In this document: piece after piece, positions 8,312 to 17,976 of the stretch
Position numbering within the stretch: the stretch's first letter is position 1
Layout of the letters: every line of letters starts with the position of its first letter
NCBI GenBank assembly: GCA_002361335.1
Contig: DESS01000002.1
Coordinates: 18,733-82,732, forward strand
Origin: Richelia sp. UBA3308
Lineage (GTDB): Bacteria > Cyanobacteriota > Cyanobacteriia > Cyanobacteriales > Nostocaceae
Direction: 5' to 3'
Length of the DNA stretch: 64,000 bases
Program-made: the position numbers and the translations under genes
Notes under the pieces: generated by a model
Seen by the model: only the letters and a program-made list of their open reading frames with translations
Databases searched by the model: none
Told to the model about the DNA's origin: nothing

Positions 8312-10390
8312 GTGGCACGTACCAACCCGCTAGAAAAAGTGCGCAATATGGGTATTGCAGCGCATATTGATGCGGGAAAAACTACAACAACAGAAAGAAT
8401 ACTGTTTTACTCCGGCATCATTCACAAAATAGGTGAAGTTCACGAGGGAACGGCTGTTACCGACTGGATGGCACAAGAGAGGGAGCGGGGAATTACGATT
8501 ACCGCTGCTGCAATTAGTACCAGTTGGAGAAACCATCAAATTAACATTATCGATACTCCCGGTCACGTGGACTTCACTATTGAAGTTGAACGTTCTATGC
8601 GGGTATTGGATGGTGTAATTACGGTTTTATGTTCTGTAGGCGGCGTGCAGCCTCAGACAGAAACAGTTTGGCGACAAGCAGACCGCTATCAAGTGCCGAG
8701 AATCATCTTTGTTAATAAGATGGATCGCACCGGCGCAAACTTTTATAAGGTTTACGAACAAGTACGCGATCGCCTGCGGACTAATGCCGTTCCCATTCAA
8801 TTGCCCATTGGTAGCGAAAGCGAGTTTACCGGCATTATTGACTTGGTGAAAATGCGTGCTTTTATTTACAACAACGACCAAGGCACGGATATCCAGGAAC
8901 AGGATATACCAGGTGAAATGCAGGAAATGGCAGAGGAATATCGCACCAAGCTGGTTGAAGCAGTTGCGGAAACCTCAGATAACTTGATGACTAAGTACTT
9001 CGAGGGCGAAGAGCTTACCGAAGAAGAAATTCGTCAAGCCTTGCGTAGAGGTACAATCGCCGGAACTATGGTGCCGATGCTTTGTGGTTCGGCATTTAAA
9101 AACAAAGGCGTACAGTTATTGCTTGATGCGGTGGTGGATTATTTGCCATCTCCATTGGAAGTACCAGCAATTCAAGGTACTCTACCAAGCGGTGAAACCG
9201 TTGACAGACCTGCTGACGATGAAGCACCTCTAGCGGCTTTAGCTTTCAAAGTTATGGCTGACCCCTACGGTCGTCTGACCTTTGTTCGGGTTTATTCTGG
9301 CGTGCTAAAAAAAGGTAGCTACGTGTATAACTCCACCAAAGAGAAAAAAGAACGAATTTCCCGTTTGGTGGTGATGAAAGCAGATGACCGACAAGACGTT
9401 GAAAATTTGTTTGCCGGAGATTTGGGGGCTACGGTGGGCTTGAAAGACACCTTGACAGGTGACACCCTTTGTGATGAAGACTCTCCAGTGATTCTGGAAT
9501 CCCTTTATATTCCCGAACCAGTAATATCGGTGGCGGTTGAACCCAAAACCAAACAAGATATGGAGAAGTTAGGTAAAGCATTACAAGCACTTTCGGATGA
9601 AGACCCAACCTTCCGAGTTAGCGTCAACCCTGAAACCAATCAAACAGTGATTGCCGGAATGGGAGAATTGCACCTAGAAATTCTTGTAGATAGAATGCTG
9701 CGAGAATTTAAGGTAGAAGCTAACGTTGGTGCCCCCCAGGTTGCTTACCGCGAAACAATCCGCCAACAAATCAACGGAGTAGAAGGTAAATTCATCCGTC
9801 AGAGTGGTGGTAAAGGTCAATACGGTCACGTAGTTGTAAACTTGGAACCAGGAGAAGCCGGAAGCGGTTTTGAATTCATTTCTAAGATTGTTGGGGGTTC
9901 CGTACCGAAAGAATATATCGGACCGGTAGAACAAGGAATGAAAGAAACCTGTGAATCCGGTATTATAGCTGGGTATCCATTAATTGACGTTAAAGCAACG
10001 TTGGTTGATGGGTCTTATCACGATGTAGACTCTTCGGAAATGGCTTTCAAAATCGCCGGTTCAATGGCTATGAAAGAAGCAGTAATGAAAGCTTCACCAG
10101 TGCTGTTAGAACCTTTGATGAAAGTTGAGGTAGAAGTACCCGAGGAATTTCTTGGGGATGTCATAGGCGATCTCAACTCTCGTCGCGGTCAAATTGAAGG
10201 CATGGGATCTGAAGAAGGCTTAGCCAAAGTAACTTCTAAAGTACCATTGGCACAAATGTTTGGTTACGCAACTGACATTCGGTCAAAAACCCAAGGTCGG
10301 GGTATCTTCTCGATGCAGTTTAGTAACTACGAAGAAGTGCCTCGCAACGTGGCTGAGGCAATCATCGCTAAAAACAAAGGGAACGGATAG
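8312..10390 (+). CDS. fusA: Translation elongation factor G
   Basis: The 692-residue translational GTPase shows G1 AHIDAGKTTTTERI, the switch region RGITITAAA, G3 DTPGHVDF and G4 NKMDR, followed by domains II-V including GMGELHLEILVDR and GQYGHV. EF-G drives translocation on the ribosome. The start is GTG at 8312 with a strong AGGAGG just upstream. It ends 22 nt before tuf, so the two are almost certainly cotranscribed. The C-terminus YEEVPRNVAEAIIAKNKG is typical. Confidence 0.98.
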   Translation: MARTNPLEKVRNMGIAAHIDAGKTTTTERILFYSGIIHKIGEVHEGTAVTDWMAQERERGITITAAAISTSWRNHQINIIDTPGHVDFTIEVERSMRVLDGVITVLCSVGGVQPQTETVWRQADRYQVPRIIFVNKMDRTGANFYKVYEQVRDRLRTNAVPIQLPIGSESEFTGIIDLVKMRAFIYNNDQGTDIQEQDIPGEMQEMAEEYRTKLVEAVAETSDNLMTKYFEGEELTEEEIRQALRRGTIAGTMVPMLCGSAFKNKGVQLLLDAVVDYLPSPLEVPAIQGTLPSGETVDRPADDEAPLAALAFKVMADPYGRLTFVRVYSGVLKKGSYVYNSTKEKKERISRLVVMKADDRQDVENLFAGDLGATVGLKDTLTGDTLCDEDSPVILESLYIPEPVISVAVEPKTKQDMEKLGKALQALSDEDPTFRVSVNPETNQTVIAGMGELHLEILVDRMLREFKVEANVGAPQVAYRETIRQQINGVEGKFIRQSGGKGQYGHVVVNLEPGEAGSGFEFISKIVGGSVPKEYIGPVEQGMKETCESGIIAGYPLIDVKATLVDGSYHDVDSSEMAFKIAGSMAMKEAVMKASPVLLEPLMKVEVEVPEEFLGDVIGDLNSRRGQIEGMGSEEGLAKVTSKVPLAQMFGYATDIRSKTQGRGIFSMQFSNYEEVPRNVAEAIIAKNKGNG

Positions 10391-10412
10391 TTAAAAAAGG
10401 AAACGAGCATAA

Positions 10413-11642
10413 ATGGCACGCGAAAAATTTGAAAGAAATAAACCACACGTTAATATTGGTACAATTGGCCACGTTGACCACGGTAAAACCACGTTAACAG
10501 CAGCCATCACCATGACTTTGTCTGCTTTGGGTAACGCTGCAGCGAAAGATTACGCTGATATTGATAACGCACCTGAAGAAAAGGCACGGGGTATTACTAT
10601 TAATACTGCCCACGTTGAATATGAAACAGGCGATCGCCACTACGCTCACGTGGACTGTCCCGGACACGCTGACTATGTGAAAAACATGATCACTGGTGCA
10701 GCCCAAATGGACGGTGCAATCCTCGTAGTATCTGCTGCTGACGGCCCAATGCCCCAAACCCGCGAACATATTTTGTTAGCGAAGCAGGTTGGTGTACCCA
10801 GCTTGGTTGTCTTCTTGAACAAGCAAGACATGGTGGATGATGAAGAATTATTGGAGTTGGTGGAATTGGAAGTCCGCGAACTTCTTAGCGATTACGATTT
10901 CCCTGGCGATGATATTCCCGTAGTTGCTGGTTCTGGTTTGCAAGCCTTGGAAACAATGCTTGCCAATCCCAAAATTCAGAAAGGTGAAAACGAGTGGGTA
11001 GATAAAATCTACGATTTAATGGAGCAAGTAGATGCTTTTATTCCTACTCCCGAACGTGCCGTAGATAAGCCCTTCTTGATGGCCGTGGAAGACGTATTCT
11101 CCATCACCGGTCGTGGTACAGTAGCAACTGGTAGAATCGAGCGTGGAAAAGTTAAAGTTGGTGACCAAGTAGAACTGGTTGGCCTCAGAGATACTCGTCC
11201 CACCACCGTAACTGGTATCGAGATGTTTAAGAAGAGTCTCGATGAAGGTATGGCTGGGGATAACGCCGGAATACTACTACGCGGTATGCAGAAAGATGAT
11301 ATTCAGCGTGGTATGGTAATCGCAAAGCCCGGTAGCATTACTCCTCATACCGAATTTGAAGGCGAAGTATACGTTTTAACAGATAAAGAAGGTGGTCGTA
11401 AAACCCCATTCTTTTCCGGTTATCGTCCTCAATTCTACGTGCGTACCACTGATGTAACGGGCACAATTAAGACCTTCACCGCCGATGATGGTAGTGCTGC
11501 GGAGATGGTAATGCCCGGTGACCGTATTAAGATGAACGTAGAACTCATCAACCCCATTGCGATCGAAACAGGAATGCGCTTTGCAATTCGTGAAGGTGGT
11601 CGTACCATTGGTGCTGGCGTAGTTTCTAAAATTCTTAAGTAG
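10413..11642 (+). CDS. tuf: Translation elongation factor Tu
   Basis: The product is 409 residues. G1 is GHVDHGKTTLTAAI, the switch is ARGITINTAHVEY, G3 is DCPGHADYVKNM and G4 is LNKQDM. Domains II and III end in GVVSKILK. It carries a short insertion near residues 185-195 (LETMLANPKIQKGENEWVDK), as I recall for other cyanobacterial and plastid EF-Tu proteins. It delivers aminoacyl-tRNA to the ribosome. Cotranscription with fusA is likely, and a terminator follows at 11668-11699. Confidence 0.98.
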   Translation: MAREKFERNKPHVNIGTIGHVDHGKTTLTAAITMTLSALGNAAAKDYADIDNAPEEKARGITINTAHVEYETGDRHYAHVDCPGHADYVKNMITGAAQMDGAILVVSAADGPMPQTREHILLAKQVGVPSLVVFLNKQDMVDDEELLELVELEVRELLSDYDFPGDDIPVVAGSGLQALETMLANPKIQKGENEWVDKIYDLMEQVDAFIPTPERAVDKPFLMAVEDVFSITGRGTVATGRIERGKVKVGDQVELVGLRDTRPTTVTGIEMFKKSLDEGMAGDNAGILLRGMQKDDIQRGMVIAKPGSITPHTEFEGEVYVLTDKEGGRKTPFFSGYRPQFYVRTTDVTGTIKTFTADDGSAAEMVMPGDRIKMNVELINPIAIETGMRFAIREGGRTIGAGVVSKILK

Positions 11643-11667
11643 TTGATGGACTTTAACTAAACTACGA

Positions 11668-11699
11668 GCAGAGATGGTGTAATACCACTCTGCTTTTTT
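11668..11699 (+). terminator. Intrinsic terminator after tuf
   Basis: GCAGAG-A-TGGT pairs with ACCA-CTCTGC around a 5-nt loop, with one bulged A, and six T follow directly (11694-11699). It lies 25 bp after the tuf stop, so rpsJ probably has its own promoter or receives read-through. Confidence 0.85.
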
Positions 11700-11833
11700 A
11701 ACTGCCGCATAATTGGAAACAGAAACAGTCAAAATTTGAAAATTATTTTGAATTGATTTTTTGATTTTGACTTATTAATATAGATTTCCATTGATTCGAG
11801 TACAAAAAAATCAGAACCAGGAAAATTGAACAA

Positions 11834-12151
11834 ATGGCTACTTTACAGCAGCAGAAAATTAGAATTCGTTTAAAAGCTTTTGACCGTCGCTTGCTCGATA
11901 CTTCTTGCGAGAAAATTGTTGATACCGCTAACCGCACTAATGCTACAGCAATTGGTCCAATACCTTTACCGACAAAACGCCGTATTTACTGTGTACTTCG
12001 CTCGCCTCACGTAGACAAAGATTCACGGGAACATTTTGAAACCCGTACCCATCGCCGCATTATCGATATTTACCAGCCTTCTTCTAAAACCATTGATGCT
12101 TTGATGAAACTTGATTTACCATCTGGTGTGGACATTGAAGTCAAACTTTAA
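11834..12151 (+). CDS. rpsJ: 30S ribosomal protein S10
   Basis: The 105 residues include the S10 signature: KIRIRLKAFDRRLLDTSCEKIV, GPIPLPTKRRIYCVLRSPHVDKDSREHFETRTHRRIIDI, and a C-terminus ending in SGVDIEVKL. S10 is part of the 30S head and also serves in antitermination as NusE. Its place after tuf matches cyanobacterial str clusters. The start is ATG 11834. A strong terminator follows. Confidence 0.98.
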   Translation: MATLQQQKIRIRLKAFDRRLLDTSCEKIVDTANRTNATAIGPIPLPTKRRIYCVLRSPHVDKDSREHFETRTHRRIIDIYQPSSKTIDALMKLDLPSGVDIEVKL

Positions 12152-12234
12152 TAGTTGATTGTAGTTTCGCAAAAAGTAGCATCAGAGACATAATTGTTAC
12201 CTATGTATACTTAAGTGTATAGAGATACTAATTT

Positions 12235-12270
12235 CCCTTAGAAACTGAGAAAAATTTCTAAGGGCTTTTT
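12235..12270 (+). terminator. Intrinsic terminator after rpsJ
   Basis: CCCTTAGAAA (12235-12244) pairs perfectly with TTTCTAAGGG (12255-12264) around a 10-nt loop, followed by CTTTTT. It closes the ribosomal-protein block. Confidence 0.88.
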
Positions 12271-12428
12271 ATCGAGCTCAATTTGCCAGGATTTTGCCAT
12301 ATTTATTTTCATATTTATAGCCAACAGTCATAAACCCAAAACGACTTTAGGATAAAATATAAAGAAAATAGGGGTTTTTCCACAAAGAAATACTTTTATC
12401 TACAGTAAAAATATAAATTACCATAAAT

Positions 12429-13079
12429 ATGACATCTTCCTCTAAAATTGCAGTTCGCGAATTACCTCTGTTCCCATTACCAGATGTAGTTTTGTTTCCC
12501 ACCAGACCATTACCCCTACATATTTTTGAATTTCGTTATCGAATCATGATGAACACGATTTTGGATAGCGATCGCAGGTTCGGGGTATTAATGGTTGACC
12601 CAGCAAAAGGTACGGTTGCGAACGTTGGCTGCTGTGCAGAAATTATTCATCATCAACGCTTAAAAGATGACCGAATGAAAATGCTAACTTTAGGACAACA
12701 AAGATTTCGCGTCTTAGAGTACGTTCGCGAGAAGCCTTATTTTGTCGGTTTAGTTGAATGGATTGACGATCAAGAACCCAGTAAAGATTTACGACATGAA
12801 GCATCTGAAGTAGAACAGCTATTGCGTGATGTTGTGCGACTCAGTGCTAAGTTAACCGAGCAAAATATCGAACTACCACAAGATTTACCAGCTTTACCGA
12901 AAGAATTATCTTATTGGGTAGCAAGTAACCTCTATCGTGTTGCCCCAGAGCAACAGTCATTGTTAGAAATGCAAAATACTGCCGCCCGCTTAGAACGTGA
13001 AGCAGAAATTTTAACTTCAACTCGCAATCATTTAGCAGCGCGTACTGTTCTTAAAGATACATTAAATCAAACGTTGTGA
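12429..13079 (+). CDS. LON peptidase N-terminal (substrate-binding) domain protein
   Basis: The 216-residue protein begins with the LON-domain hallmark ELPLFPLPDVVLFPTRPLPLHIFE and RYRIMMNTIL, then FGVLMVD and the GQQRFRVLEYV strand. A helical bundle makes up the rest. The ATPase and protease domains of Lon are absent, so it is a stand-alone substrate-binding domain like those annotated in many cyanobacteria. Its biochemical role is not established; assistance in protein quality control is inferred. The gene lies alone, well separated from the rpsJ terminator. Confidence 0.9.
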   Translation: MTSSSKIAVRELPLFPLPDVVLFPTRPLPLHIFEFRYRIMMNTILDSDRRFGVLMVDPAKGTVANVGCCAEIIHHQRLKDDRMKMLTLGQQRFRVLEYVREKPYFVGLVEWIDDQEPSKDLRHEASEVEQLLRDVVRLSAKLTEQNIELPQDLPALPKELSYWVASNLYRVAPEQQSLLEMQNTAARLEREAEILTSTRNHLAARTVLKDTLNQTL

Positions 13080-13462
13080 TTAATCGTTTATCGTTAGTAA
13101 TTGGTTGTTAAATATTAATTATATCAACTTGATTAAATTTCAAAGTTGTGCTTTTAGTTTTTTTAGAGTTTGTAACAAAGTAATTGTAACTACTCTTATG
13201 TTTGAAATATGCTTGTTTAATTAGAGAAAATAGTAAAAAATATCACAAATAAGAGTGATGAATTGGTGATATTTCCTAAAAAGATATAAACTTTTTCCTC
13301 AAAATAGGACGCTTATTACTAGTACAACACGGCATAAATAAAGCACCCGTTTCTGTCATGTTGAAACCCCTATTCTATAATAGTTATTACCTTGATACTT
13401 TTGCTCGCCGCAGGCGCGGTCTGTTTTGACGAAGGCAAGCGCGGTACAATGTTTTTAATTAC
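13080..13462. other. 383-bp spacer between convergent genes
   Basis: The sequence is AT-rich and lies between the ends of the LON-domain gene (+) and pheA (-). Near 13390-13445 is a GC-richer stretch (CGCCGCAGGCGCGG and a partial counterpart) resembling degenerate palindromic repeat remnants. I see no gene and no convincing terminator. Confidence 0.45.
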
Positions 13463-14335
13463 CTAAGACAATGATTGTGTTGGTAAAACATTGTAACTAC
13501 CAAAAATTTTAATAATTTCTGTGCGATCGGATAATTCAGCTAAAGCAGATTGCATTTTTTTAGAGAAAACATCTGCTTCTAAATCTATAAAAAACAAGTA
13601 TTCTCCTAGGGAACGTTTTGTTGGACGGGATTCAATCCTACTAAGGTTAATATTTTCCTTGGCAAAAACTTCTAAAGTTTTAACTAATGTACCAGGGTTA
13701 TTTGCTGGTACACTAAATGCCAGTGAAGTGAAAAAGGCAGTATTTGCTAATATCTCATGGTTGGGACTGTTACCAGGCTGACTAATTACCCAAAAACGAG
13801 TACAATTCTCTGGATAATCATTAATACCGTTTGCAAGTACTGGTAGATTATATAGTTGGGCAGCTCTACGAGATGAAATAGCTGCAGCAGCTTCAACATC
13901 TTTTAATTTTGTTAATGCTTCTGTTGTAGAATTAGTGGGAATTAACTGTACTTCGGGAAGAAACTTCTCCAACCATTTTTGACATTGGGCTAATGCTTGT
14001 GGATGAGAATAAACCGTCTCGATATTATCTAATTCTTGACAACAGGAAATTAAAGCATGAGTAATAGGCATAACTAAAGCTAACTGAATTTGCAAAGTAT
14101 CCAGTTGCCATAGTGTATCTAAAGTAACAGTAACTCCTCCTTGAATAGAATTTTCGACTGGTACTATCGCTAAATCTGTTTGTTTTTTGGCTACAGAAAC
14201 AAGGGTTTGAAAAATGCTGGGATAAGGACATAATAATGCTTCTGTTTGAGTATTTTTAGTCAGCCAACTTACGTAATATAAGGCTGCTTGTTCTGTATAA
14301 GTACCGGGAGGTCCCAAATGTGCAATTGATATCAT
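13463..14335 (-). CDS. pheA: Prephenate dehydratase
   Basis: The 290-residue product starts MISIAHLGPPGTYTEQAAL. The periplasmic-binding-like catalytic fold contains VENSIQGGVTVTLD and the catalytic TRFWVI motif near residue 180. The last ~80 residues are an ACT domain with NNPGTLVKTLEVFAKENIN and ESRPTK, the phenylalanine-sensing ESRP motif, so feedback inhibition by Phe is expected. It makes phenylpyruvate from prephenate. It is a monofunctional enzyme with no chorismate mutase domain. Confidence 0.95.
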   Translation of the reverse strand: MISIAHLGPPGTYTEQAALYYVSWLTKNTQTEALLCPYPSIFQTLVSVAKKQTDLAIVPVENSIQGGVTVTLDTLWQLDTLQIQLALVMPITHALISCCQELDNIETVYSHPQALAQCQKWLEKFLPEVQLIPTNSTTEALTKLKDVEAAAAISSRRAAQLYNLPVLANGINDYPENCTRFWVISQPGNSPNHEILANTAFFTSLAFSVPANNPGTLVKTLEVFAKENINLSRIESRPTKRSLGEYLFFIDLEADVFSKKMQSALAELSDRTEIIKIFGSYNVLPTQSLS

Positions 14336-14575
14336 ATTTATTAAACCATTAATTTTTCAACTTTCTTACTTTTGTTCGCTTTAATACTAGAAGAACTACG
14401 ATTATTTTCTTAATACCGATATATAGCAAACAGAATACCGACTTTCTCACCAAAAATAGATATTATTAAGTAACAATCATTTTTTATAATCAATAAAGAG
14501 TATGAGTTTTTTGTAAGACAAAAATTGATACTTTTGTTGACAAGAAATACAATTATCGGCTATTGTCGCTTAACT

Positions 14576-15160
14576 ATGGCTACAAAGTTTAAAGCCTGTC
14601 AATCTGTAGAAATTCCCGTTCCATACCAACCTATTCCAATTAAGCATTATTTACGGCAACCTCAACGCTTGGTTAGAGCTTTAGTTGATTCAAGCCGGGT
14701 TGAACAATTAAGTGAGGAAGTTTTCCGTTTAAAAATGCGTCCTTTAACTTTTATATCATTGACCATTCAACCAGTGGTAGACATGAGAGTATGGGAAATC
14801 GGAGATGGAACAATTTGTTTAGAATCAGTAAATAGTAAAATCCTTGGTATAGATTATATTAACCAACGTTTTCAACTTGACTTAAAAGGTGATTTATCCA
14901 GTTACGAAAATAATGGAAATAGTTATCTTAAAGGTATGGCAAATTTAGAAGTATATGTTGAGTTGCCGCCACCAATATCATTTACTCCTAAACCAATATT
15001 AGAAGCTACTGGCAACGGCTTGCTCAAAAGTGTATTGCTAACAATAAAGCAAAGGTTGCTGCGCCAACTACTGGTTGATTATCAGCGTTGGATAGAATTG
15101 CATTCGCAAGATAGCAGTTTCGACTCCGACAGTAATGATTTTAATGTTTTCTTGCCGTGA
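14576..15160 (+). CDS. DUF1997 family protein
   Basis: From ATG 14576 the product is about 194 residues and begins MATKFKACQSVEIPVPYQP. It then has HYLRQPQRLVRAL, LRMKPLTFISL-like strands (here LKMRPLTFISLTIQPVV) and a C-terminal segment LLKSVLLTIKQRLLRQLLVDYQRW. This is the pattern of the DUF1997 family of cyanobacteria and plants, which has no settled biochemical function. The frame stays open back to a TTG at 14525, but the ATG fits the family N-terminus better. It is divergent from pheA and convergent with rnhB. Confidence 0.8.
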   Translation: MATKFKACQSVEIPVPYQPIPIKHYLRQPQRLVRALVDSSRVEQLSEEVFRLKMRPLTFISLTIQPVVDMRVWEIGDGTICLESVNSKILGIDYINQRFQLDLKGDLSSYENNGNSYLKGMANLEVYVELPPPISFTPKPILEATGNGLLKSVLLTIKQRLLRQLLVDYQRWIELHSQDSSFDSDSNDFNVFLP

Positions 15161-15179
15161 GTAGAAAAATCTGTAAATA

Positions 15180-15863
15180 TTATTTACTATATTTTTTACC
15201 ATCTATTTGACACGGACGGAAAGATTTTCGATGCAAGGGGGAAATGCCGTAATTTTGCAGTGCTAATAGATGTTTCTTGCTACCATAACCCTTATTTCGT
15301 TCTAAATCGTACATTGGATACTTTTTGGCAAGGCGAATTATTAGTTCATCGCGCCAAACTTTAGCAACGATGCTAGCAGAAGCGATCGTCAGCGATAGAG
15401 AATCTCCTTTAACTATTGTTTGTTGTGGTAGTGATAAGTTTTTTATCGGCTGATTTCCATCAACTAAACAAAGTACAGGCTGTACCTTTAATTTCAGAAC
15501 AGCCCGCTTCATTGCTAAAAGTGATGCTTGCAGGATATTAAAAGAGTCTATTTCAGCCGTGGTTGCAAAACCGATTTTCCAATCTATTGCAATATCAAAA
15601 ATTTGCCTAGCTAACTGAGACCTTCGATTTTCTGATAGTTTTTTACTATCTTGAATTTTGGTTGTGAGGAGCCCGGGCAAACTATTAGTATCAGGTAGAA
15701 TTACTGCTGCCGCTACAACAGGACCAAACAAAGCACCTCTCCCTACTTCATCTACCCCTGCAATTAATCCTAAATTGCAATAGGTAGAAAATTCCAGCCA
15801 ATTTTGTTCGAGGGGAAGTGTTGGCGTGTCTATTGCAGCGATAGATTGCCCAATTTTTACCAT
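15180..15863 (-). CDS. rnhB: Ribonuclease HII
   Basis: The 227-residue product has an N-terminal extension of ~33 residues, then GVDEVGRGALFGPVVAAAV carrying the first catalytic Asp-Glu. DSKKLS, a third Asp in LCLVDG, and SIVAKVWRD follow. It cleaves RNA-DNA hybrids and single ribonucleotides in DNA. It begins 20 bp after rne on the same strand and is likely cotranscribed with it. Confidence 0.95.
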   Translation of the reverse strand: MVKIGQSIAAIDTPTLPLEQNWLEFSTYCNLGLIAGVDEVGRGALFGPVVAAAVILPDTNSLPGLLTTKIQDSKKLSENRRSQLARQIFDIAIDWKIGFATTAEIDSFNILQASLLAMKRAVLKLKVQPVLCLVDGNQPIKNLSLPQQTIVKGDSLSLTIASASIVAKVWRDELIIRLAKKYPMYDLERNKGYGSKKHLLALQNYGISPLHRKSFRPCQIDGKKYSK

Positions 15864-15882
15864 AGAAACCGGCGTTCAAATT

Positions 15883-17976
15883 CTAGCTAGATGGTGCTTC
15901 GATTACAGAAGAACGACGACGACGGCGACGTCTGTCTGCTGTTGGAGCTGCTGTTTCATTTTCATCTATCGTTTGATTAGATTCTGCTTGTTCTGCTTGT
16001 TCTACTTTCTCTAATTCTTCTATTCCTTCTAATTCTTCTATTCCTTCTACTTGTTCAATTTCTTCTTCAATTTCCTCTTCAATTGTAACTTCAGGATCGA
16101 TTTTCACCTTCCTTGGAGTTGGCGTAAGTGAATAGGGTTCTTCAACACTTACTCCACCTTGACCAGGAGGAACAACATTAATTATTACAGATTTTTCGTT
16201 TTTGAAATCTTTTTCCAATTTCTTTAATGGTGTAACACCCATTAAAGCGTAAACATCTTGTTCGGAGGGTGTCATTTCCACAGAAACAATTTCTGGTGGT
16301 TCGAGTACTCCTTTGACCGATTCTACTCTTGTTGTTCTGCTACGTTCTGGTCTTTCACTCCATGCTTTACTCAAGCCTGATGGGGAATTATCAGATCTTC
16401 TTGTCAGTTCTGGTTCTACTTCTGAGTCAATGTCCAAGTCCTCATTAATTAGTGTCAAAGGATTCCCATTTATTTGTGGTTCATCTTTGCCATTTCCGAC
16501 ATTAATACCCAAGCGGCGACGACGGCGACGTTTACTACTATCGCCTAATTCTTGATAGCTGGGATGATTGAGCAGGTTTAGATTAGCAAAATCAGTTTCG
16601 GGTTCGTCTGCTTGTGTGAATCCATCTACTACTTCCCTTGGTTCGTTTAAACGAGGAGGAGAAACACGCGGTTCTCTTTGGGGTAAAGGTATTACACGCT
16701 CGGGTATTTCTGTTGGTGGTGATACTATTCGGGATTCGTTTTCTCCTGGTAAATGTACGATATGTCCCAAACCTCCACAGGTAGGACAAGTTTCTCCAAA
16801 TAACTCGTATATATTTTGACCTTGACGTTTACGGGTTAGCTCTACCAAACCTAATTCAGTTAGTTGAGCAATTTGGGGACGGGCTTTGTCAGCTTTCAGA
16901 GCCTTGTTAAAGTGTTCGAGAACGTGTAACTGGTCTCGCCGGGATTCCATATCAATGAAATCAACGACAATTACTCCAGCAATATTACGCAAACGCAACT
17001 GACGGGCAATTTCCGTCGCAGCTTCACAATTTGTCCACAATACGGTTTCTCTAGCTGTTGCGGAACGAGTAAATGAACCGGAGTTGACATCTATTACTGT
17101 TAATGCTTCCGTAGGCTGAATAATAATATAACCGCCCGAAGGTAAATCTACTCTAGGTTTCAAAGCTTCCTTAACAGCCGCATTAATCCGGAAATATTCT
17201 AAAATCGCAGTGCGATCGCGGTGGTGGTCAATTAATAAACCTTGGGGGACTTGTCCGCCGCTCCAGTTCTGTAAATACTGTTTTACGCGCTTTAAGCCTG
17301 TACTGGAGTCTACTACAATCCGATTGACATCCGCACCATACATATCCCGTAAAACGCGCTGGATAAAGTCATCGTCTCGGTTAAGCAAGGCTGGGGGACG
17401 ACTAGTTTGAGCTTGCTCACCAATTGACTCCCATTGCTTTTGCAAAAACTCTAAATCTTCGATAATCGCTTCTTCTGGTTTACCTTCGGCTTCAGTGCGA
17501 ATTAATAAACCCATTCCTGCCGGTTTTATCAAGATTGCTAAGGCTCGCAAACGGTTGCGTTCGTTTTCGTTCCTGATTCTCCGCGATAAATTTACGCCTC
17601 GCCCATAAGGCATCAGCACCACGTAGCGCCCCGGCAAAGTAATATTACCCGTGAGCCTAGGTCCTTTCGTACCCGTCGGCTCTTTCATTACTTGCACCAA
17701 TACTTTTTGTTGCGGTGTCAATAATTCGGTGATTGCCGCTGACGTGCGTCTCAACCTTAATGGTCCGAGGTCAGTTACATGAATAAAACCATTTCGCTCT
17801 GGATCACCTATATTTACAAAAGCTGCATCTATCCCAGGTAATACATTTTCTACGACTCCTAAGTAAATATCACCAATTTGGTGATGACCTGTAGCTACGA
17901 CAAGTTCCTGTATTTGGTCTTCAGAAAACACCGCAGCAATTTGATGCTGTTCGGCGATGATAATTTGTTTCGGCAT
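15883..17976 (-). CDS. rne: Ribonuclease E/G with cyanobacterial C-terminal PNPase-recruiting tail
   Basis: The 697-residue protein opens with the RNase E/G catalytic region: MPKQIIIAEQHQIAAVF, an S1 domain (GDIYLGVVENVLPGIDAAFVNIG split across strands), the catalytic-site segments DVNSGSF and VVDFIDM, and the Zn-link CPTCGG near residue 400. Residues after ~420 are acidic, Pro-rich and low complexity, with an internal KRRRRRRLG patch and a terminal DRRRRRRRSSVIEAPSS. In Anabaena such an Arg-rich nonapeptide recruits PNPase. It is the main endoribonuclease of mRNA decay. A ~920-nt leader region precedes it. Confidence 0.96.
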   Translation of the reverse strand: MPKQIIIAEQHQIAAVFSEDQIQELVVATGHHQIGDIYLGVVENVLPGIDAAFVNIGDPERNGFIHVTDLGPLRLRRTSAAITELLTPQQKVLVQVMKEPTGTKGPRLTGNITLPGRYVVLMPYGRGVNLSRRIRNENERNRLRALAILIKPAGMGLLIRTEAEGKPEEAIIEDLEFLQKQWESIGEQAQTSRPPALLNRDDDFIQRVLRDMYGADVNRIVVDSSTGLKRVKQYLQNWSGGQVPQGLLIDHHRDRTAILEYFRINAAVKEALKPRVDLPSGGYIIIQPTEALTVIDVNSGSFTRSATARETVLWTNCEAATEIARQLRLRNIAGVIVVDFIDMESRRDQLHVLEHFNKALKADKARPQIAQLTELGLVELTRKRQGQNIYELFGETCPTCGGLGHIVHLPGENESRIVSPPTEIPERVIPLPQREPRVSPPRLNEPREVVDGFTQADEPETDFANLNLLNHPSYQELGDSSKRRRRRRLGINVGNGKDEPQINGNPLTLINEDLDIDSEVEPELTRRSDNSPSGLSKAWSERPERSRTTRVESVKGVLEPPEIVSVEMTPSEQDVYALMGVTPLKKLEKDFKNEKSVIINVVPPGQGGVSVEEPYSLTPTPRKVKIDPEVTIEEEIEEEIEQVEGIEELEGIEELEKVEQAEQAESNQTIDENETAAPTADRRRRRRRSSVIEAPSS